Of a DNA stretch of 64,000 nucleotides, positions 26,155 to 35,415 are shown piece by piece (the first letter of the stretch is position 1; the number at the start of each line of letters is the position of its first letter). A program made the position numbers and the translations under genes. The stretch is from assembly GCA_022447545.1 (NCBI GenBank), contig JAKVBI010000023.1, positions 41,598-105,597 on the forward strand. The letters run 5' to 3'. The DNA is from Myxococcota bacterium (GTDB taxonomy: Bacteria > Myxococcota_A > UBA9160 > SMWR01). The notes beneath the pieces were generated by a model. The model had not been told where the DNA came from. It saw only the letters and a program-made list of their open reading frames with translations, and did no database searches.

Positions 26155-27788
26155 GCCTCCGCGGCCCGGCCCTTCAGAGCAAAAATGCCCTGAGGCCGCC
26201 TCTGAATGAACAGAATGAGAAATCCCAGCACGAATATTTTTCCGAGCACCGCACCCGAAACGGGCTCGAGGAATTTATTGAGGACGCCGAGGCCCAGAGC
26301 GGCCACCACAGTTCCCATGATGTTTCCGACACCACCGAGCACCACAACCATGAACGAATCGACGATGTAGGATCTCCCCAACTCGGGCCCGACATTGCCC
26401 ACCTGCGAGAGCGCCACGCCCCCGAGTCCAGCAATTCCCGAGCCCAGTCCGAAGGTCAGCATGTCGATGCGCGACGTTGCGATCCCGAGCCCCGCGGCCA
26501 TCTCCCGATTCTGGGTGACGGCTCGTACATAGAGCCCGAGGCGTGTGCGTTGGAGCAACCACCACACGACGGCGACAGTGGTAATGGAAAACATCACGAT
26601 GGCGATCCGGCTCCAGGGAAGCACCACCCCACTCAGGATCTCGTAACCTCCCGACAACCAACTCGGATTGGCGACCTCGACGTTCTGGGCCCCAAAGGTC
26701 AACCGCACTGTCTGGATCAACACCAGACTGATCCCCCAGGTCGCCAAGAGAGTCTCGAGTGGGCGGCCGTAAAGAAAGCGGATGACACCCCGCTCGAGCA
26801 ACATCCCCACTGCGGCACAGACCAAAAAAGCCGTAGGCACGGCGATTAGCAGATACCAATCGAGCCAAGCCAGCAGATGCTGCTCGAATAGGCCAATCAC
26901 CACGTAGGTCGTATAGGCGCCCAGCATCAACATCTCGCCATGAGCCATGTTGATGACTCCCATCAAGCCAAAGGTGATGGCGAGCCCCAGGGCCGCCAGC
27001 AGGAGGACGCTGGCGAGGCTGAGGCCGTAGAAGAAGTGACCCGCCATGTCGTTGAGAAACGCGGTGCGCTGTATGCGCTGAATCGCCGATTGAGCCGCCT
27101 CGCGAACCGCCGGATCGGACTCGGCGAACTGGCCGTCTTCATTCTGGTCCAGCAGCGCCACGAGTTCGGCCTCTTGATTCCGATCGCCATGCTCGCCCAA
27201 CACTTCGACTGCCCCCAGACGCAGTTGAGGGTCGTCGCTCTTCAATTCGATCCGCGCCAGGGCCACCTCGAGCACGTTGCGCACGGTCTGATCAGATTCT
27301 TCCTCCAGGGCCAGGCGAATCGAATCTGCCGCATCCGCGCTGGGGCGATTCTCGAGTTCTTCGGCAGCCGCCAACCGGATCGAAACGTCGGGGTTGCGCA
27401 GGCGCAGCCGCGCAATCAAGGGTTTGAGACTGCGCCGGACGCGGTTGTTGATGCGGGGAGTCTTCAGGGAGTCTGGGTCGACACGAACTTCTTCACCAGT
27501 CAGGGCATCAACAAAGATCTCTCCCGATTCATCGACGATAAACAGGCCGTCGTGATCATCGCTGCGTAGTCGCTTACCGAGCAGGGCTTCCAGAGCCGAA
27601 AGCGAGCGGGGATCGTTCAGCTCAGAGAGCTGGTCAATGCTCTTCAGAATGGTGGTGCGACTTTTCGAACCCAGCCCCTGCAGGGCCTCGTTAAAGTCCG
27701 GCGCCTCTTCGGCGCGCACCTCGACACCAGCGAAGGCCATGGTGATCACAATCGCCATGAACCCGGGGAGCTTCATTCTCGGCTCCAT
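26151..27788 (-). CDS. urtB: urea ABC transporter permease UrtB
   Basis: Inner-membrane permease of 545 residues. Residues 1-28 look like a signal peptide, and about 30-250 form the long helical, HEAT-like periplasmic extension peculiar to UrtB. The LivH-like channel begins at about 255 (FFYGLSLASVLLLAALGLAITFGLMGVINMAHGEMLMLGAY) and includes VLGGVGNIMGTVVAALGLG near the end. The extension separates UrtB from amino-acid permeases. It is spaced 153 bases from urtA, with a strong hairpin between the two genes; the rest of the operon follows by overlaps. Confidence 0.95.
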   Translation of the reverse strand: MEPRMKLPGFMAIVITMAFAGVEVRAEEAPDFNEALQGLGSKSRTTILKSIDQLSELNDPRSLSALEALLGKRLRSDDHDGLFIVDESGEIFVDALTGEEVRVDPDSLKTPRINNRVRRSLKPLIARLRLRNPDVSIRLAAAEELENRPSADAADSIRLALEEESDQTVRNVLEVALARIELKSDDPQLRLGAVEVLGEHGDRNQEAELVALLDQNEDGQFAESDPAVREAAQSAIQRIQRTAFLNDMAGHFFYGLSLASVLLLAALGLAITFGLMGVINMAHGEMLMLGAYTTYVVIGLFEQHLLAWLDWYLLIAVPTAFLVCAAVGMLLERGVIRFLYGRPLETLLATWGISLVLIQTVRLTFGAQNVEVANPSWLSGGYEILSGVVLPWSRIAIVMFSITTVAVVWWLLQRTRLGLYVRAVTQNREMAAGLGIATSRIDMLTFGLGSGIAGLGGVALSQVGNVGPELGRSYIVDSFMVVVLGGVGNIMGTVVAALGLGVLNKFLEPVSGAVLGKIFVLGFLILFIQRRPQGIFALKGRAAEA

Positions 27789-27854
27789 GAATTACGACAG
27801 AAGCGGGAACCATAGCCAAGGACCGGCCATTTTTTGGGTGAGCCGGAAAATGGC

Positions 27855-27892
27855 GGGAGTCCCCGCCGAGCTCATACTCAGCGGAGACTCCC
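27855..27892 (-). terminator. strong hairpin between urtA and urtB (partial terminator or mRNA stabiliser)
   Basis: A 16-bp stem (27855-27870 with 27877-27892) around a 6-base loop lies 50 bases after the urtA stop. On the plus-strand reading two positions would be C-A mismatches, but in the minus-strand transcript they are G-U pairs, so the full stem exists only in the urt mRNA. A TTTT run follows six bases later. A second, weaker pair GCCATTTT/AAAATGGC lies just beyond. Likely lowers urtBCDE expression relative to the abundant binding protein. Confidence 0.6.
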
Positions 27893-27941
27893 AAAGTCAG
27901 AGTTCACGGAAACAGGAACAGAACCCGCAAACCCTCCACGG

Positions 27942-29285
27942 CTATTGCGACGCCGGAGAGCTCTTTGCTCCGGAGTGCGAGATCTTGGGCTCCGAGCAAT
28001 TCCCGCACAAATGCGGATAGCTCCAGTCGGCAACCTTGGAGGCACTGTCGGGAATATGCGGGCTCCAGGCATCCGCCCGGATCGGTCCATCCGTCGCCCA
28101 CACGATGTCGAACTGCCCCTCGTGGTTCACCTCACCGATCACCACCGGCTTGTGGAGGTGATGGTTCTTTCCGTCCATGGTGATGGGATAACCCGAGGGC
28201 GACTGGACGACCTGGCCCGAGAGCGCCTGGCGCACGGCGTCGACGTCGGTGGTCTTCGCCTGCTCGACGGCCTGCACCCACATCTTGAAGCCGATGTAGT
28301 GGGCCTCCATGGGATCGTTGGTGACGCGCTCATCGCCACCCGGCAGGTTGTTGTCCTTCACGTACTGCTTCCACTGCTCGATGAAGGCCTGGTTGGTCGG
28401 GTTGTCGATGGACTGGAAGTAGTTCCAGGCCGCCAAGTGACCCTCCAGAGGGGCGGTGTCGATACCGCGGAGTTCCTCCTCACCCACCGAGAAGGCCACC
28501 ACCGGAATATCTTCGGCCTTGATCCCCTGGGCGGCGAGCTCCTTGTAGAAGGGAACGTTCGAGTCACCGTTGATGGTGGACACCACTGCGGTGGGCCCTC
28601 CAGCGGCGAACTTCTTCACATTGGCCACGATGGTCTGATAGTCGCTGTGACCGAAGGGCGTGTACTCCTCCATGATGTCGGAGTCCTTGACTCCCTTCGA
28701 GTTGAGGAAGTAGCGCAGGATCTTGTTGGTGGTCCGGGGATAGACGTAGTCGGTCCCGAGCAGCACCCAGCGCTGGGCGCCACCGCCGTCTTCGCTCATC
28801 AGATACTCGACGGCGGGGATCGCCTGCTGGTTCGGCGCCGCACCCGTGTAAAACACGTTCCACGACGACTCTTCACCCTCGTACTGGACGGGGTAGAAGA
28901 GCAGCCCGTTGAGCTCCTCGAAGACCGGAAGGACCGACTTGCGGGACACCGAGGTCCAGCAGCCGAACACCACGTCCACGTCGTGCACTGCGATCAGTTC
29001 GCGCGCCTTTTCGGCGAACAGCGGCCAGTCCGAGGCGGGATCCACCACCACGGCCTCGAGCTGCTTGCCGAGCACGCCGCCCTTGGCGTTCTGCTCTTCG
29101 ATCATCATGAGCACCGTGTCCTTGAGGGACGTCTCACTGATCGCCATGGTGCCGGACAGGGAGTGCAACACCCCGACCTTGATGGTGTCGTCGTCGTCCT
29201 CGGCGCCGGCCGCAGCCGCACCCAGGCAGAGTGCAACAGCAATCGCGCCGCAGACGATCTTCTTCAACTGATTCTTCGTCTTCAT
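27942..29285 (-). CDS. urtA: urea ABC transporter substrate-binding protein UrtA
   Basis: Periplasmic urea-binding protein, 447 residues, with a signal peptide (KKIVCGAIAVALCLGAAAAGAED). Typical UrtA segments: DTIKVGVLHSLSGTMAISETSLKD, VVVDPASDWPLFAEKARELI, VFGCWTSVSRKSVLPVFEELNGLLFYPVQYEGEESS, and LLGTDYVYPRTTNKILRYFL. It delivers urea to UrtBC. AAGGAG lies seven bases before the ATG. It follows the porin gene by 43 bases in the same direction, so outer-membrane entry and periplasmic capture are co-expressed. The C-terminus ends in a short hydrophilic Cys-containing tail (LCGNCSEPK). Confidence 0.96.
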   Translation of the reverse strand: MKTKNQLKKIVCGAIAVALCLGAAAAGAEDDDDTIKVGVLHSLSGTMAISETSLKDTVLMMIEEQNAKGGVLGKQLEAVVVDPASDWPLFAEKARELIAVHDVDVVFGCWTSVSRKSVLPVFEELNGLLFYPVQYEGEESSWNVFYTGAAPNQQAIPAVEYLMSEDGGGAQRWVLLGTDYVYPRTTNKILRYFLNSKGVKDSDIMEEYTPFGHSDYQTIVANVKKFAAGGPTAVVSTINGDSNVPFYKELAAQGIKAEDIPVVAFSVGEEELRGIDTAPLEGHLAAWNYFQSIDNPTNQAFIEQWKQYVKDNNLPGGDERVTNDPMEAHYIGFKMWVQAVEQAKTTDVDAVRQALSGQVVQSPSGYPITMDGKNHHLHKPVVIGEVNHEGQFDIVWATDGPIRADAWSPHIPDSASKVADWSYPHLCGNCSEPKISHSGAKSSPASQ

Positions 29286-29328
29286 GACTCATCTCCTTCG
29301 AGTGAGGGGTTCAGGGGGAGGCTCCAGA

Positions 29329-30579
29329 TCAGATCTGGAGTTGGACGCCGATTCCAATCCGGCTCACGTCGTTTCCCTTCAGCACGTTCGGGGCATAGTT
29401 CAGCCCCGTGGACTGAAGGTTCCCGTACTGGTAGAAGAGCGAGATGCGCGCATTGTGTCCGTCGATCACGTAGTTGATGCCCGCTTCGAGTTCATCGCGA
29501 TCCGCGCTGGTGCTGCCGGGGTAGATGCCCGTGAAACGGAAGTAGGGCTGGAGCTTCCCAATCCATACCTCGTTGGGCAGCAGGTAGAGCCCCGTCACCG
29601 TGAACGCGCTGCCGTCGAACATGCCGAAGTTGCCGGTTTGACCCTGATCGAAGGCAGCAACGTTGTAATCGGCGTCGAAGTTCTTGTACTCGCCGTTGAA
29701 GGTGAACACACCGCCGTTACCGAGCGTAAACTCGCCCAGGACGTCGACATTCAGCGCGCGCAAGTCACCCGGATTTTCAAAAGAACCAGCGCCGTCCTTC
29801 TGGTACTGGAACGCGAAGGCAACGGTGAAGATGTCGCCAGCGGTCCCGTAATAGGTGCCACTCGTGTAATAGCCGGGGTTCTTCTCCACCGACAGGAAGT
29901 TGTAGGCGATACGGCCGGCCCAGAGCAGGTTGTCATCCTGATTCGGGCCAGAAGCAGCAGCTGTTAGGGTAGCGCCAGACGACTGCAAACCGCTGAAGAC
30001 ACCGACGACGTACTGCAACGCGCCGTCGGGACCGGCGGCGCCCCAGAGGTTGACGCCATTGTCGCGGCCGTAGACACCCGCCCCCCCGTTCCCGAAGTCC
30101 GTGCTGAAGTCGGAGGAGAAAAACGGCGTCTTGAAGGCGTCGTAGGTGGCCGAGTAGAACGGGCCGTTCATTTCCTGACGGTCCGCGGGAACGAGCAAGC
30201 GGCCGCCCCAGATATTGATGTACTGATTGATCTCGAGCTTGGCGATGGCGTCGAGGAGGACGAACTCCTCCGCCGCGCTCTGATTGCTCCGCTCGACACC
30301 ACAAAACACACATTCGGTGTTGAACTCGAAAGTGATCTTCTCGTGAATCTGCCCGCCGATGTAGATACGAGCATTGTCCAGGCTGAAATCCTTCGACCAG
30401 TCCGTCCCGTTGGGTGAGGCGTCCTGCAGAACGTCGAAGGATCCCTTGATCCCGGCTCCGAGACTGATCCACTTCGTTTCATCGATCTGCATCTTGTAGC
30501 CGGCCGAAGCGATGCCAGGACTCAGTACGATGGCCGCTGCGATCGAACCCGTGACCAGGCTCAGCAGAAATCTCTTCAC
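29329..30579 (-). CDS. outer-membrane porin, probable urea channel
   Basis: Outer-membrane beta-barrel of 416 residues with a signal peptide (RFLLSLVTGSIAAAIVLSPGIASA) and alternating amphipathic strands through to a C-terminal SRIGIGVQLQI ending in a hydrophobic residue. It resembles phosphate-selective/OprO-P-like or short-chain-amide porins: NARIYIGGQIHEKITFEFN, NIWGGRLLVPADRQEMNGPFY, and YFRFTGIYPGSTSADRDELEAGINYVIDGHNARISL. The GTG at 30579 (or 30582) is chosen by the GGGAGG just upstream and the signal peptide. It is first in the porin-urtABCDE unit. A urea-permeable role is inferred from position only. Confidence 0.8.
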   Translation of the reverse strand: MKRFLLSLVTGSIAAAIVLSPGIASAGYKMQIDETKWISLGAGIKGSFDVLQDASPNGTDWSKDFSLDNARIYIGGQIHEKITFEFNTECVFCGVERSNQSAAEEFVLLDAIAKLEINQYINIWGGRLLVPADRQEMNGPFYSATYDAFKTPFFSSDFSTDFGNGGAGVYGRDNGVNLWGAAGPDGALQYVVGVFSGLQSSGATLTAAASGPNQDDNLLWAGRIAYNFLSVEKNPGYYTSGTYYGTAGDIFTVAFAFQYQKDGAGSFENPGDLRALNVDVLGEFTLGNGGVFTFNGEYKNFDADYNVAAFDQGQTGNFGMFDGSAFTVTGLYLLPNEVWIGKLQPYFRFTGIYPGSTSADRDELEAGINYVIDGHNARISLFYQYGNLQSTGLNYAPNVLKGNDVSRIGIGVQLQI

Positions 30580-30715
30580 CACGATCCCTCCCTGTGGGCG
30601 CTGTTGGGGGAACTCCGCACCTCGCGGAGCCAAGTGCACCGACCCACCGATGCTCTTCCTTCGTACCCGCCGACCTGCTCTGGCCGGCTTGCACGACACA
30701 AGTGCCGACCAGGTA

Positions 30716-30732
30716 TGCAACTTGGATGCCGG
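30716..30732 (-). promoter_or_regulatory. sigma-54-type promoter for porin-urtABCDE
   Basis: Read on the minus strand: CCGGCATCCAAGTTGCA. GG and GC are separated by exactly ten bases (GG-N10-GC), with GGCA and TTGCA matching the -24/-12 consensus TGGCAC-N5-TTGCA at most positions. Transcription would start near 30705, leaving a leader of about 125 bases before the porin GTG. Confidence 0.5.
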
Positions 30733-30806
30733 CATTTCAGTGGAACGCGAAATGCATGGTGGGAATGAAAGAACTCCCTGAAAACCCAGGAGCGACCGTT
30801 TAAGCT

Positions 30807-30821
30807 CTGAGAAAAGCTCAG
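30807..30821. promoter_or_regulatory. inverted repeat in the urt/ure divergent region
   Basis: CTGAG-aaaag-CTCAG, with AGCTC repeated directly around it, lies midway between the two sigma-54-like elements, about 75 bases behind the urt one and 45 behind the ure one. Distance and symmetry would suit an activator site. The match is short and could be chance. Confidence 0.3.
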
Positions 30822-30856
30822 AAGAACCGTTCGAGGTCCTCACAAACTCACAAACG

Positions 30857-30870
30857 GGATTTCAGCTTGC
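30857..30870 (+). promoter_or_regulatory. weak sigma-54-like element for the ure operon
   Basis: GGATTTCAGCTTGC has the GG-N10-GC spacing and a good TTGCA -12 box, but the bases after GG (ATT instead of CAC) fit poorly. It would start transcription near 30882, about 100 bases before ureD. Confidence 0.28.
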
Positions 30871-30983
30871 ACTCGACGGGCTCTGTGCCGGAAATTTGGT
30901 CACATCGTGCACAGGAATTGTTCGAGTGCCAGGCCAATGGGCCCCACCCGACCAGCCCCCTACCCGTCTGGAGACCGCCGACC

Positions 30984-31841
30984 ATGAGCGCGGAGCCCCA
31001 CGTACCCGAGCCCCGCTGGGATGCCCAGATCGCCCTCGAGTTCGCCCTCCGCGGCCCACACACACGATTGGTGGGCCGGGAGCACGTGGGCCCTCTCGTG
31101 GTCCAGCGAACCTTCCACCCCGAGCCCGACGGCACCTGCCACGCCTACCTCGTCCACCCACCCGGCGGAATCGCCCAGGGCGATCACCTGAAGATTCAGG
31201 TCCGAGCAGTCGAGGGCGCCTCCGCCGTCGTCACGACGCCGGCAGCCACGAAGATCTACCGCTCCAACCAAGCCGCGTCGGTGTTGGATCAGTCCCTCGA
31301 GGCGACCGGCGCATCGCGCCTCGAATGGCTCCCCCAGGAGACAATCGCCTTCGACGGTTGCCACGCCCGGATGACCACACGCGTGAGTCTGGACGATCAG
31401 AGCGCCTTCGCGGGATGGGAAATTCTATGCCTGGGGCGCACTCGCTCAGGCGAACGTATGCAGTCGGGCAGCTTCATCCAGCACCTCTGGGTCCAACGAT
31501 CAGGCCAGCGCCTACTCAACGAACGGCTCGTTCTCGGGTTCGGGAATTGCGCCCGGACGGCTGCCTGGTCCCTGGCGGAACGGCCCGTGGTGGGCAGCTT
31601 CATCATCGCCCCGGCCGACCCAAGCGTGCTCGAACCAGCCCAGCAACTCATTCGCGCGGAACTTCCCACTCCCAACGACGACGAACTGTTCGGAGTGACT
31701 TCTTTCCAAAGCCTGCTCGTCTTCCGCTACCTTGGGTCGCGCGCAGACCTGGCGCGCAGGCGTTTCGAACAGGCCTGGGCTCTGGCGCGTCCGCTGGTCT
31801 TCGGTACCCCCGCCTCTCGACCGAGGATCTGGAACACCTGA
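30984..31841 (+). CDS. ureD: urease accessory protein UreD (UreH)
   Basis: Urease maturation factor of 285 residues, part of the UreDFG complex that loads nickel into apo-urease. Typical features: LVGREHVGPLVVQRTFHPEPDGTCHAYLVHPPGGIAQGDHLKIQV early, VVTTPAATKIYRSNQAASVLDQSLEATGASRLEWLPQETIAF, and a C-terminal FGVTSFQSLLVFRYLG. The ATG at 30984 gives the usual length; the frame extends upstream to 30867 without family similarity. First gene of ureDABCEFG, transcribed away from the porin-urt operon; 83 bases separate it from ureA. Confidence 0.94.
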   Translation: MSAEPHVPEPRWDAQIALEFALRGPHTRLVGREHVGPLVVQRTFHPEPDGTCHAYLVHPPGGIAQGDHLKIQVRAVEGASAVVTTPAATKIYRSNQAASVLDQSLEATGASRLEWLPQETIAFDGCHARMTTRVSLDDQSAFAGWEILCLGRTRSGERMQSGSFIQHLWVQRSGQRLLNERLVLGFGNCARTAAWSLAERPVVGSFIIAPADPSVLEPAQQLIRAELPTPNDDELFGVTSFQSLLVFRYLGSRADLARRRFEQAWALARPLVFGTPASRPRIWNT

Positions 31842-31924
31842 CCCGAATCCCTGTTTGGCACAAGGACCCTCTGGCAATCGGAACCTGGGAATCAGGGAAT
31901 CTCTGAAACAAGGAGCTGGACGCC

Positions 31925-32227
31925 GTGAACCTCACCCCCCGCGAGAAGGACAAACTCCTGTTGTTTGCGGCTGGCCTGGTGGCCGAGCGCCGCAAGGAAA
32001 AGGGTCTGGCCCTCAACCATCCGGAAGCCATCGCCTACCTGACCTCCGCCATTGTCGAAGGTGCACGCGAGGGGCGCTCGGTGGCCGAGCTCATGAACTG
32101 GGGCCGCACCCTGCTCTCGCGCGAGGAGGTGATGGATGGAGTGGCCGAAATGATCCCCGAGGTTCAAGTCGAGGCGACCTTCCCCGATGGCACGAAGCTC
32201 GTGACCGTCCACGAGCCGATTCCGTAG
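31925..32227 (+). CDS. ureA: urease gamma subunit
   Basis: Urease small subunit of 100 residues: [56 protein letters not shown], and [21 protein letters not shown] at the end. Near-consensus along its length. GTG start with AGGAG nine bases upstream. It assembles with UreB and UreC in the cytoplasm as the (abc)3 trimer that hydrolyses urea to ammonia and carbamate. Four bases separate it from ureB. Confidence 0.98.
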   Translation: MNLTPREKDKLLLFAAGLVAERRKEKGLALNHPEAIAYLTSAIVEGAREGRSVAELMNWGRTLLSREEVMDGVAEMIPEVQVEATFPDGTKLVTVHEPIP

Positions 32228-32231
32228 CGCC

Positions 32232-32549
32232 ATGCGACCCGGAATGATCCAGACTGTCAAGGGTGAGATCGAACTCAACGCAGGGCGCCCCAAACTCATC
32301 CTGGAGATCTCGAACACCGGCGACCGCCCGATCCAGGTGGGATCCCACTACCATTTTGCCGAGACCAACAGTGCCCTGGCCTTCGACCGCAAAGCAGCGC
32401 GTGGGCATCGTCTCGACATCCCAGCAGGCAGTGCCATTCGCTTCGAGCCGGGGCAGGTGCGCGAGGTCGTCCTGATCCCGCTTGCGGGCAGACGTCACGT
32501 CTACGGCTTCAACGCCCAGGTCATGGGCCCTCTCGAGGAAGAACAGTGA
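32232..32549 (+). CDS. ureB: urease beta subunit
   Basis: Urease beta chain of 105 residues: [92 protein letters not shown] carries all the family landmarks ([13 protein letters not shown] and RFEPG). No ribosome site is evident in the four-base gap, so it is probably translated by coupling with ureA. Its stop overlaps the GTG of ureC by four bases. Confidence 0.98.
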   Translation: MRPGMIQTVKGEIELNAGRPKLILEISNTGDRPIQVGSHYHFAETNSALAFDRKAARGHRLDIPAGSAIRFEPGQVREVVLIPLAGRRHVYGFNAQVMGPLEEEQ

Positions 32550-34249
32550 GCACGATTTCCCGCGCCGCCTACGCAGAAATGTATGGTCCCACCACAGGGG
32601 ATCGAGTCCGTCTGGCCGACACTGACCTTTGGGTGGAAGTGGAGAAAGACCACACCCACTACGGAGAAGAGGTCAAGTTCGGCGGAGGCAAGGTGATCCG
32701 CGATGGGATGGGCCAGAGCCAAATGACTGGCGAAGCCATTCCCGACGTGGTGATTACGAACGCACTGATCCTCGACCACTGGGGAATCGTAAAGGCGGAC
32801 ATCGGCATCCGGAACGGTCGTATCACAGGCATCGGGAAAGCCGGCAACCCGGACATCCAACCCGACGTCGACATCCCCCTGGGCGCTGGTACCGAAGCCA
32901 TCGCGGGCGAGGGTCTGATTGCCACGGCGGGAGCCCTGGACGTCCACGTTCACTTCATCTGCCCTCAGCTGGCCGAAGAGGCCCTGACGTCCGGGATCAC
33001 CACCCTGATTGGCGGTGGCACGGGTCCGGCCACCGGGACCAATGCCACCACGTGTACACCCGGCTCTCGCAACATCGGCCTGATGCTCCAGGCCGCCGAC
33101 GCGTTCCCCGTCAATCTGGGCTTCCTCGGCAAAGGCAACGCCAGCCTTCCCCAATCACTGGAAGAGCAAGTGCGAGCCGGAGCCATGGGGTTGAAGCTCC
33201 ATGAGGACTGGGGAACCACCCCCGCGGCCATCGATTGCTGCCTCGACGTAGCCGAGCGCTTCGACATCGCCGTGGCCATCCACACCGACACGTTGAACGA
33301 GTCGGGTTTCGTGGAGGACAGCATTGCGGCCTTCAAGGGCCGCGCCATCCACACCTACCACACCGAGGGAGCCGGGGGCGGTCACGCGCCCGACATCATC
33401 CGGGCGTGTGGGGAAGTCAACGTGCTGCCCTCGTCCACGAATCCAACCCGGCCCTACACGGTCAACACCGTGGATGAACACCTCGACATGCTGATGCACT
33501 GCCACCACCTCGACCCCTCGATTCCCGAAGACGTCGCCTTTGCGGAATCGCGCATCCGACGTGAAACCATCGCAGCCGAGGACATCCTCCACGACCTCGG
33601 AGCCTTCAGCATGATCGCCTCGGACTCCCAGGCCATGGGCCGCGTGGGAGAAGTGGTAATCCGAACCTGGCAGACCGCTCACAAGATGAAGGTCCAGCGT
33701 GGCTCACTCCCAGGGGATCCCGCAGGACACGACAACCTGCGCGTGAAGCGATACATCGCCAAGTACACCATCAATCCCGCCATCACCCATGGCATCAGTC
33801 ACGAGGTCGGATCCCTAGAGGTTGGAAAAATGGCCGACATCGTGTTGTGGAAGCCCGACTTCTTCGGCGTGAAGCCCTCGCTCATCCTGAAAGGCGGCAT
33901 GATCGCGTCGGCCCCCATGGGAGACCCGAATGCTTCGATTCCATCGCCCGAACCCGTCCACTACCGGCCCATGTTCGGCGCCTTTGCTGGGGCGCGACAC
34001 GCCACCTCGGTGAGCTTCATCTCCCAGGCGGCGGCCGACGAGGGCATCGCTGAGCAACTTTCTCTCGAAACCCCCGTGGTCGCAGTTCGCGACACGCGGC
34101 GTGTCGGCAAGTCGGACATGATTCACAACGATGCACTGCCGCAGATTGAAGTCGACCCGGAAACCTACGAGGTAATTGCCGACGGCGAGGCACTGCACTG
34201 CGAGCCGGCCACGGAACTTCCCATGGCCCAACGGTACTTTCTGTTTTGA
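32546..34249 (+). CDS. ureC: urease alpha (catalytic) subunit
   Basis: Catalytic nickel subunit, 567 residues, full length. Visible active-site parts: HVHFICPQ (first nickel His pair), [12 protein letters not shown] with the Lys that becomes carbamylated and bridges the nickels, [12 protein letters not shown] and [14 protein letters not shown] His ligands, [22 protein letters not shown] with the flap Cys-His, and [15 protein letters not shown] with the Asp ligand. Every key residue is present, so the enzyme should be active. GTG start, overlapping ureB by four bases. Its stop overlaps ureE. Confidence 0.98.
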   Translation: MSTISRAAYAEMYGPTTGDRVRLADTDLWVEVEKDHTHYGEEVKFGGGKVIRDGMGQSQMTGEAIPDVVITNALILDHWGIVKADIGIRNGRITGIGKAGNPDIQPDVDIPLGAGTEAIAGEGLIATAGALDVHVHFICPQLAEEALTSGITTLIGGGTGPATGTNATTCTPGSRNIGLMLQAADAFPVNLGFLGKGNASLPQSLEEQVRAGAMGLKLHEDWGTTPAAIDCCLDVAERFDIAVAIHTDTLNESGFVEDSIAAFKGRAIHTYHTEGAGGGHAPDIIRACGEVNVLPSSTNPTRPYTVNTVDEHLDMLMHCHHLDPSIPEDVAFAESRIRRETIAAEDILHDLGAFSMIASDSQAMGRVGEVVIRTWQTAHKMKVQRGSLPGDPAGHDNLRVKRYIAKYTINPAITHGISHEVGSLEVGKMADIVLWKPDFFGVKPSLILKGGMIASAPMGDPNASIPSPEPVHYRPMFGAFAGARHATSVSFISQAAADEGIAEQLSLETPVVAVRDTRRVGKSDMIHNDALPQIEVDPETYEVIADGEALHCEPATELPMAQRYFLF

Positions 34250-34710
34250 GCGCCCAGGGCCATCGCGCGGAAGTTCCGGGCATCCGCCTAATCGACCGGA
34301 TCCCCGGGGGTCGAGAACCCGATGCCCACCTGACCCTCTGCTTTGAGGATCGCCAGAAGAATCGCCTCCGAGCGCGGCTGGACGATGGGCGCGAGGTGGC
34401 AGTGGTCCTGGAATCCCAGGGTGTCATGCGTGGAGGCGACCACCTGGGTGGCGACGGGTTGACGGTGGAGGTCCGCGCCGCCGAAGAAAACGTATCGATG
34501 GTTTCGAGTTCCGACTCCCACCTTCTGGCTCGAGCCTGTTACCACCTCGGAAACCGCCACGTGCCCCTCGATATCCGACCCGGCGAGGTCGCCTATCAAC
34601 GTGACCACGTACTGGACGAAATGGTTCGTGGCTTGGGCCTGACGGTCGAACACGTGGCTCGGACCTTTGAACCCGAAGCAGGTGCCTATGGGGCTCACGA
34701 ACACCGCTGA
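34246..34710 (+). CDS. ureE: urease accessory protein UreE (nickel metallochaperone)
   Basis: Nickel-carrying chaperone of 154 residues. The N-terminal domain ends in [28 protein letters not shown], and the C-terminal metal-binding domain contains [18 protein letters not shown] with the invariant GNRH, then [16 protein letters not shown]. The tail (GAYGAHEHR) has only two His, unlike the long His-rich tails of some UreE. It starts at a TTG that overlaps the ureC stop (TTGA), an unusual but well-placed start. Its last bases overlap ureF. Confidence 0.92.
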   Translation: MSAQGHRAEVPGIRLIDRIPGGREPDAHLTLCFEDRQKNRLRARLDDGREVAVVLESQGVMRGGDHLGGDGLTVEVRAAEENVSMVSSSDSHLLARACYHLGNRHVPLDIRPGEVAYQRDHVLDEMVRGLGLTVEHVARTFEPEAGAYGAHEHR

Positions 34711-35389
34711 GGATCTCCAACTGCTCGGACCCCTGGTGCGGCTCCAGCAACTCGCGAGCCCGACCCTGCCCGTGGGGAGCTTCGCCTATTCTCAAGGCCT
34801 GGAAACAGCCCGGGAATTCGGATGGGTGCACGATCGCGCGACTGCCCAGAGCTGGATCCTCGAACTCCTGCACGACGTAGTACCTGCAATCGACCTTCCT
34901 CTGCTCTCTCGCATGTACACCGCCTGGGCGGAGCACGACGAGGCAGCCGTGGAGGAGTGGTCGACGTTGCTTTTGGCGAACCGCGAGAGCGCGGAGTTCG
35001 TCGCCGAAGAGCATCATCTGGGTGCCGCTCTGGCGAGGTTACTGACCCATCTGGGCATCTCCGACGCCCAGCCCTGGATCGATCACCCACAGCGGACGCG
35101 CGCTGCAACCTTCAGCCTGGCAGCAGTTCGCTGGGAGATCCCCTTGAGTTGGACGGCTGCGGCCTGGGCCTTCGGATGGTGCGAGAACCAGGTCAATGCC
35201 GCGGTCCGCCTCATCCCCCTGGGCCAGTCGGACGGTCAATGCATCCTGCGCGAAGCCACACGTTTCATCCCCGAAGTAGTCGAGCGAGGTCTCGACACCG
35301 ACGACGACGAAATCGGTTTCGCAACTCCGCGCCTCGCCCTGGCCAGCGCGCTACACGAGACGCAGAACGTTCGCTTGTTTCGCTCTTGA
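34688..35389 (+). CDS. ureF: urease accessory protein UreF
   Basis: All-helical urease maturation factor of 233 residues that bridges UreD and UreG. Family segments: [32 protein letters not shown] near the N-terminus and [28 protein letters not shown] in the second half. ATG at 34688 lies inside the ureE end; a TTG at 34667 would add seven residues. Twenty-six bases separate it from ureG. Confidence 0.93.
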   Translation: MGLTNTAEDLQLLGPLVRLQQLASPTLPVGSFAYSQGLETAREFGWVHDRATAQSWILELLHDVVPAIDLPLLSRMYTAWAEHDEAAVEEWSTLLLANRESAEFVAEEHHLGAALARLLTHLGISDAQPWIDHPQRTRAATFSLAAVRWEIPLSWTAAAWAFGWCENQVNAAVRLIPLGQSDGQCILREATRFIPEVVERGLDTDDDEIGFATPRLALASALHETQNVRLFRS

Positions 35390-35415
35390 CTCTCGACTCT
35401 TTGGAAAGGAAGAAC

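Larger units (their letters stand above)
30580..30983. other. 404-base divergent control region between porin-urt and ure operons
   Basis: No protein gene is apparent here. The stretch holds sigma-54-like elements pointing both ways (30716-30732 minus, 30857-30870 plus) and an inverted repeat CTGAG-aaaag-CTCAG (30807-30821) between them. It is AT-richer than its surroundings in the middle. The layout fits a shared nitrogen-control region, but no clear NtrC palindrome was found. Confidence 0.5.

Noticed and set aside
27834-29477. Long open frame of over 540 codons antisense to urtA
   Set aside because: It is opposite a textbook urtA; the composition (Val, Gly, Asp, Arg and His-rich) is what antisense reading of GC-rich codons gives, with no domain.
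30688-30708. Second sigma-54-like match on the minus strand (GGCAC...GTGC)
   Set aside because: The GG-GC spacing is 12 rather than 10 bases.
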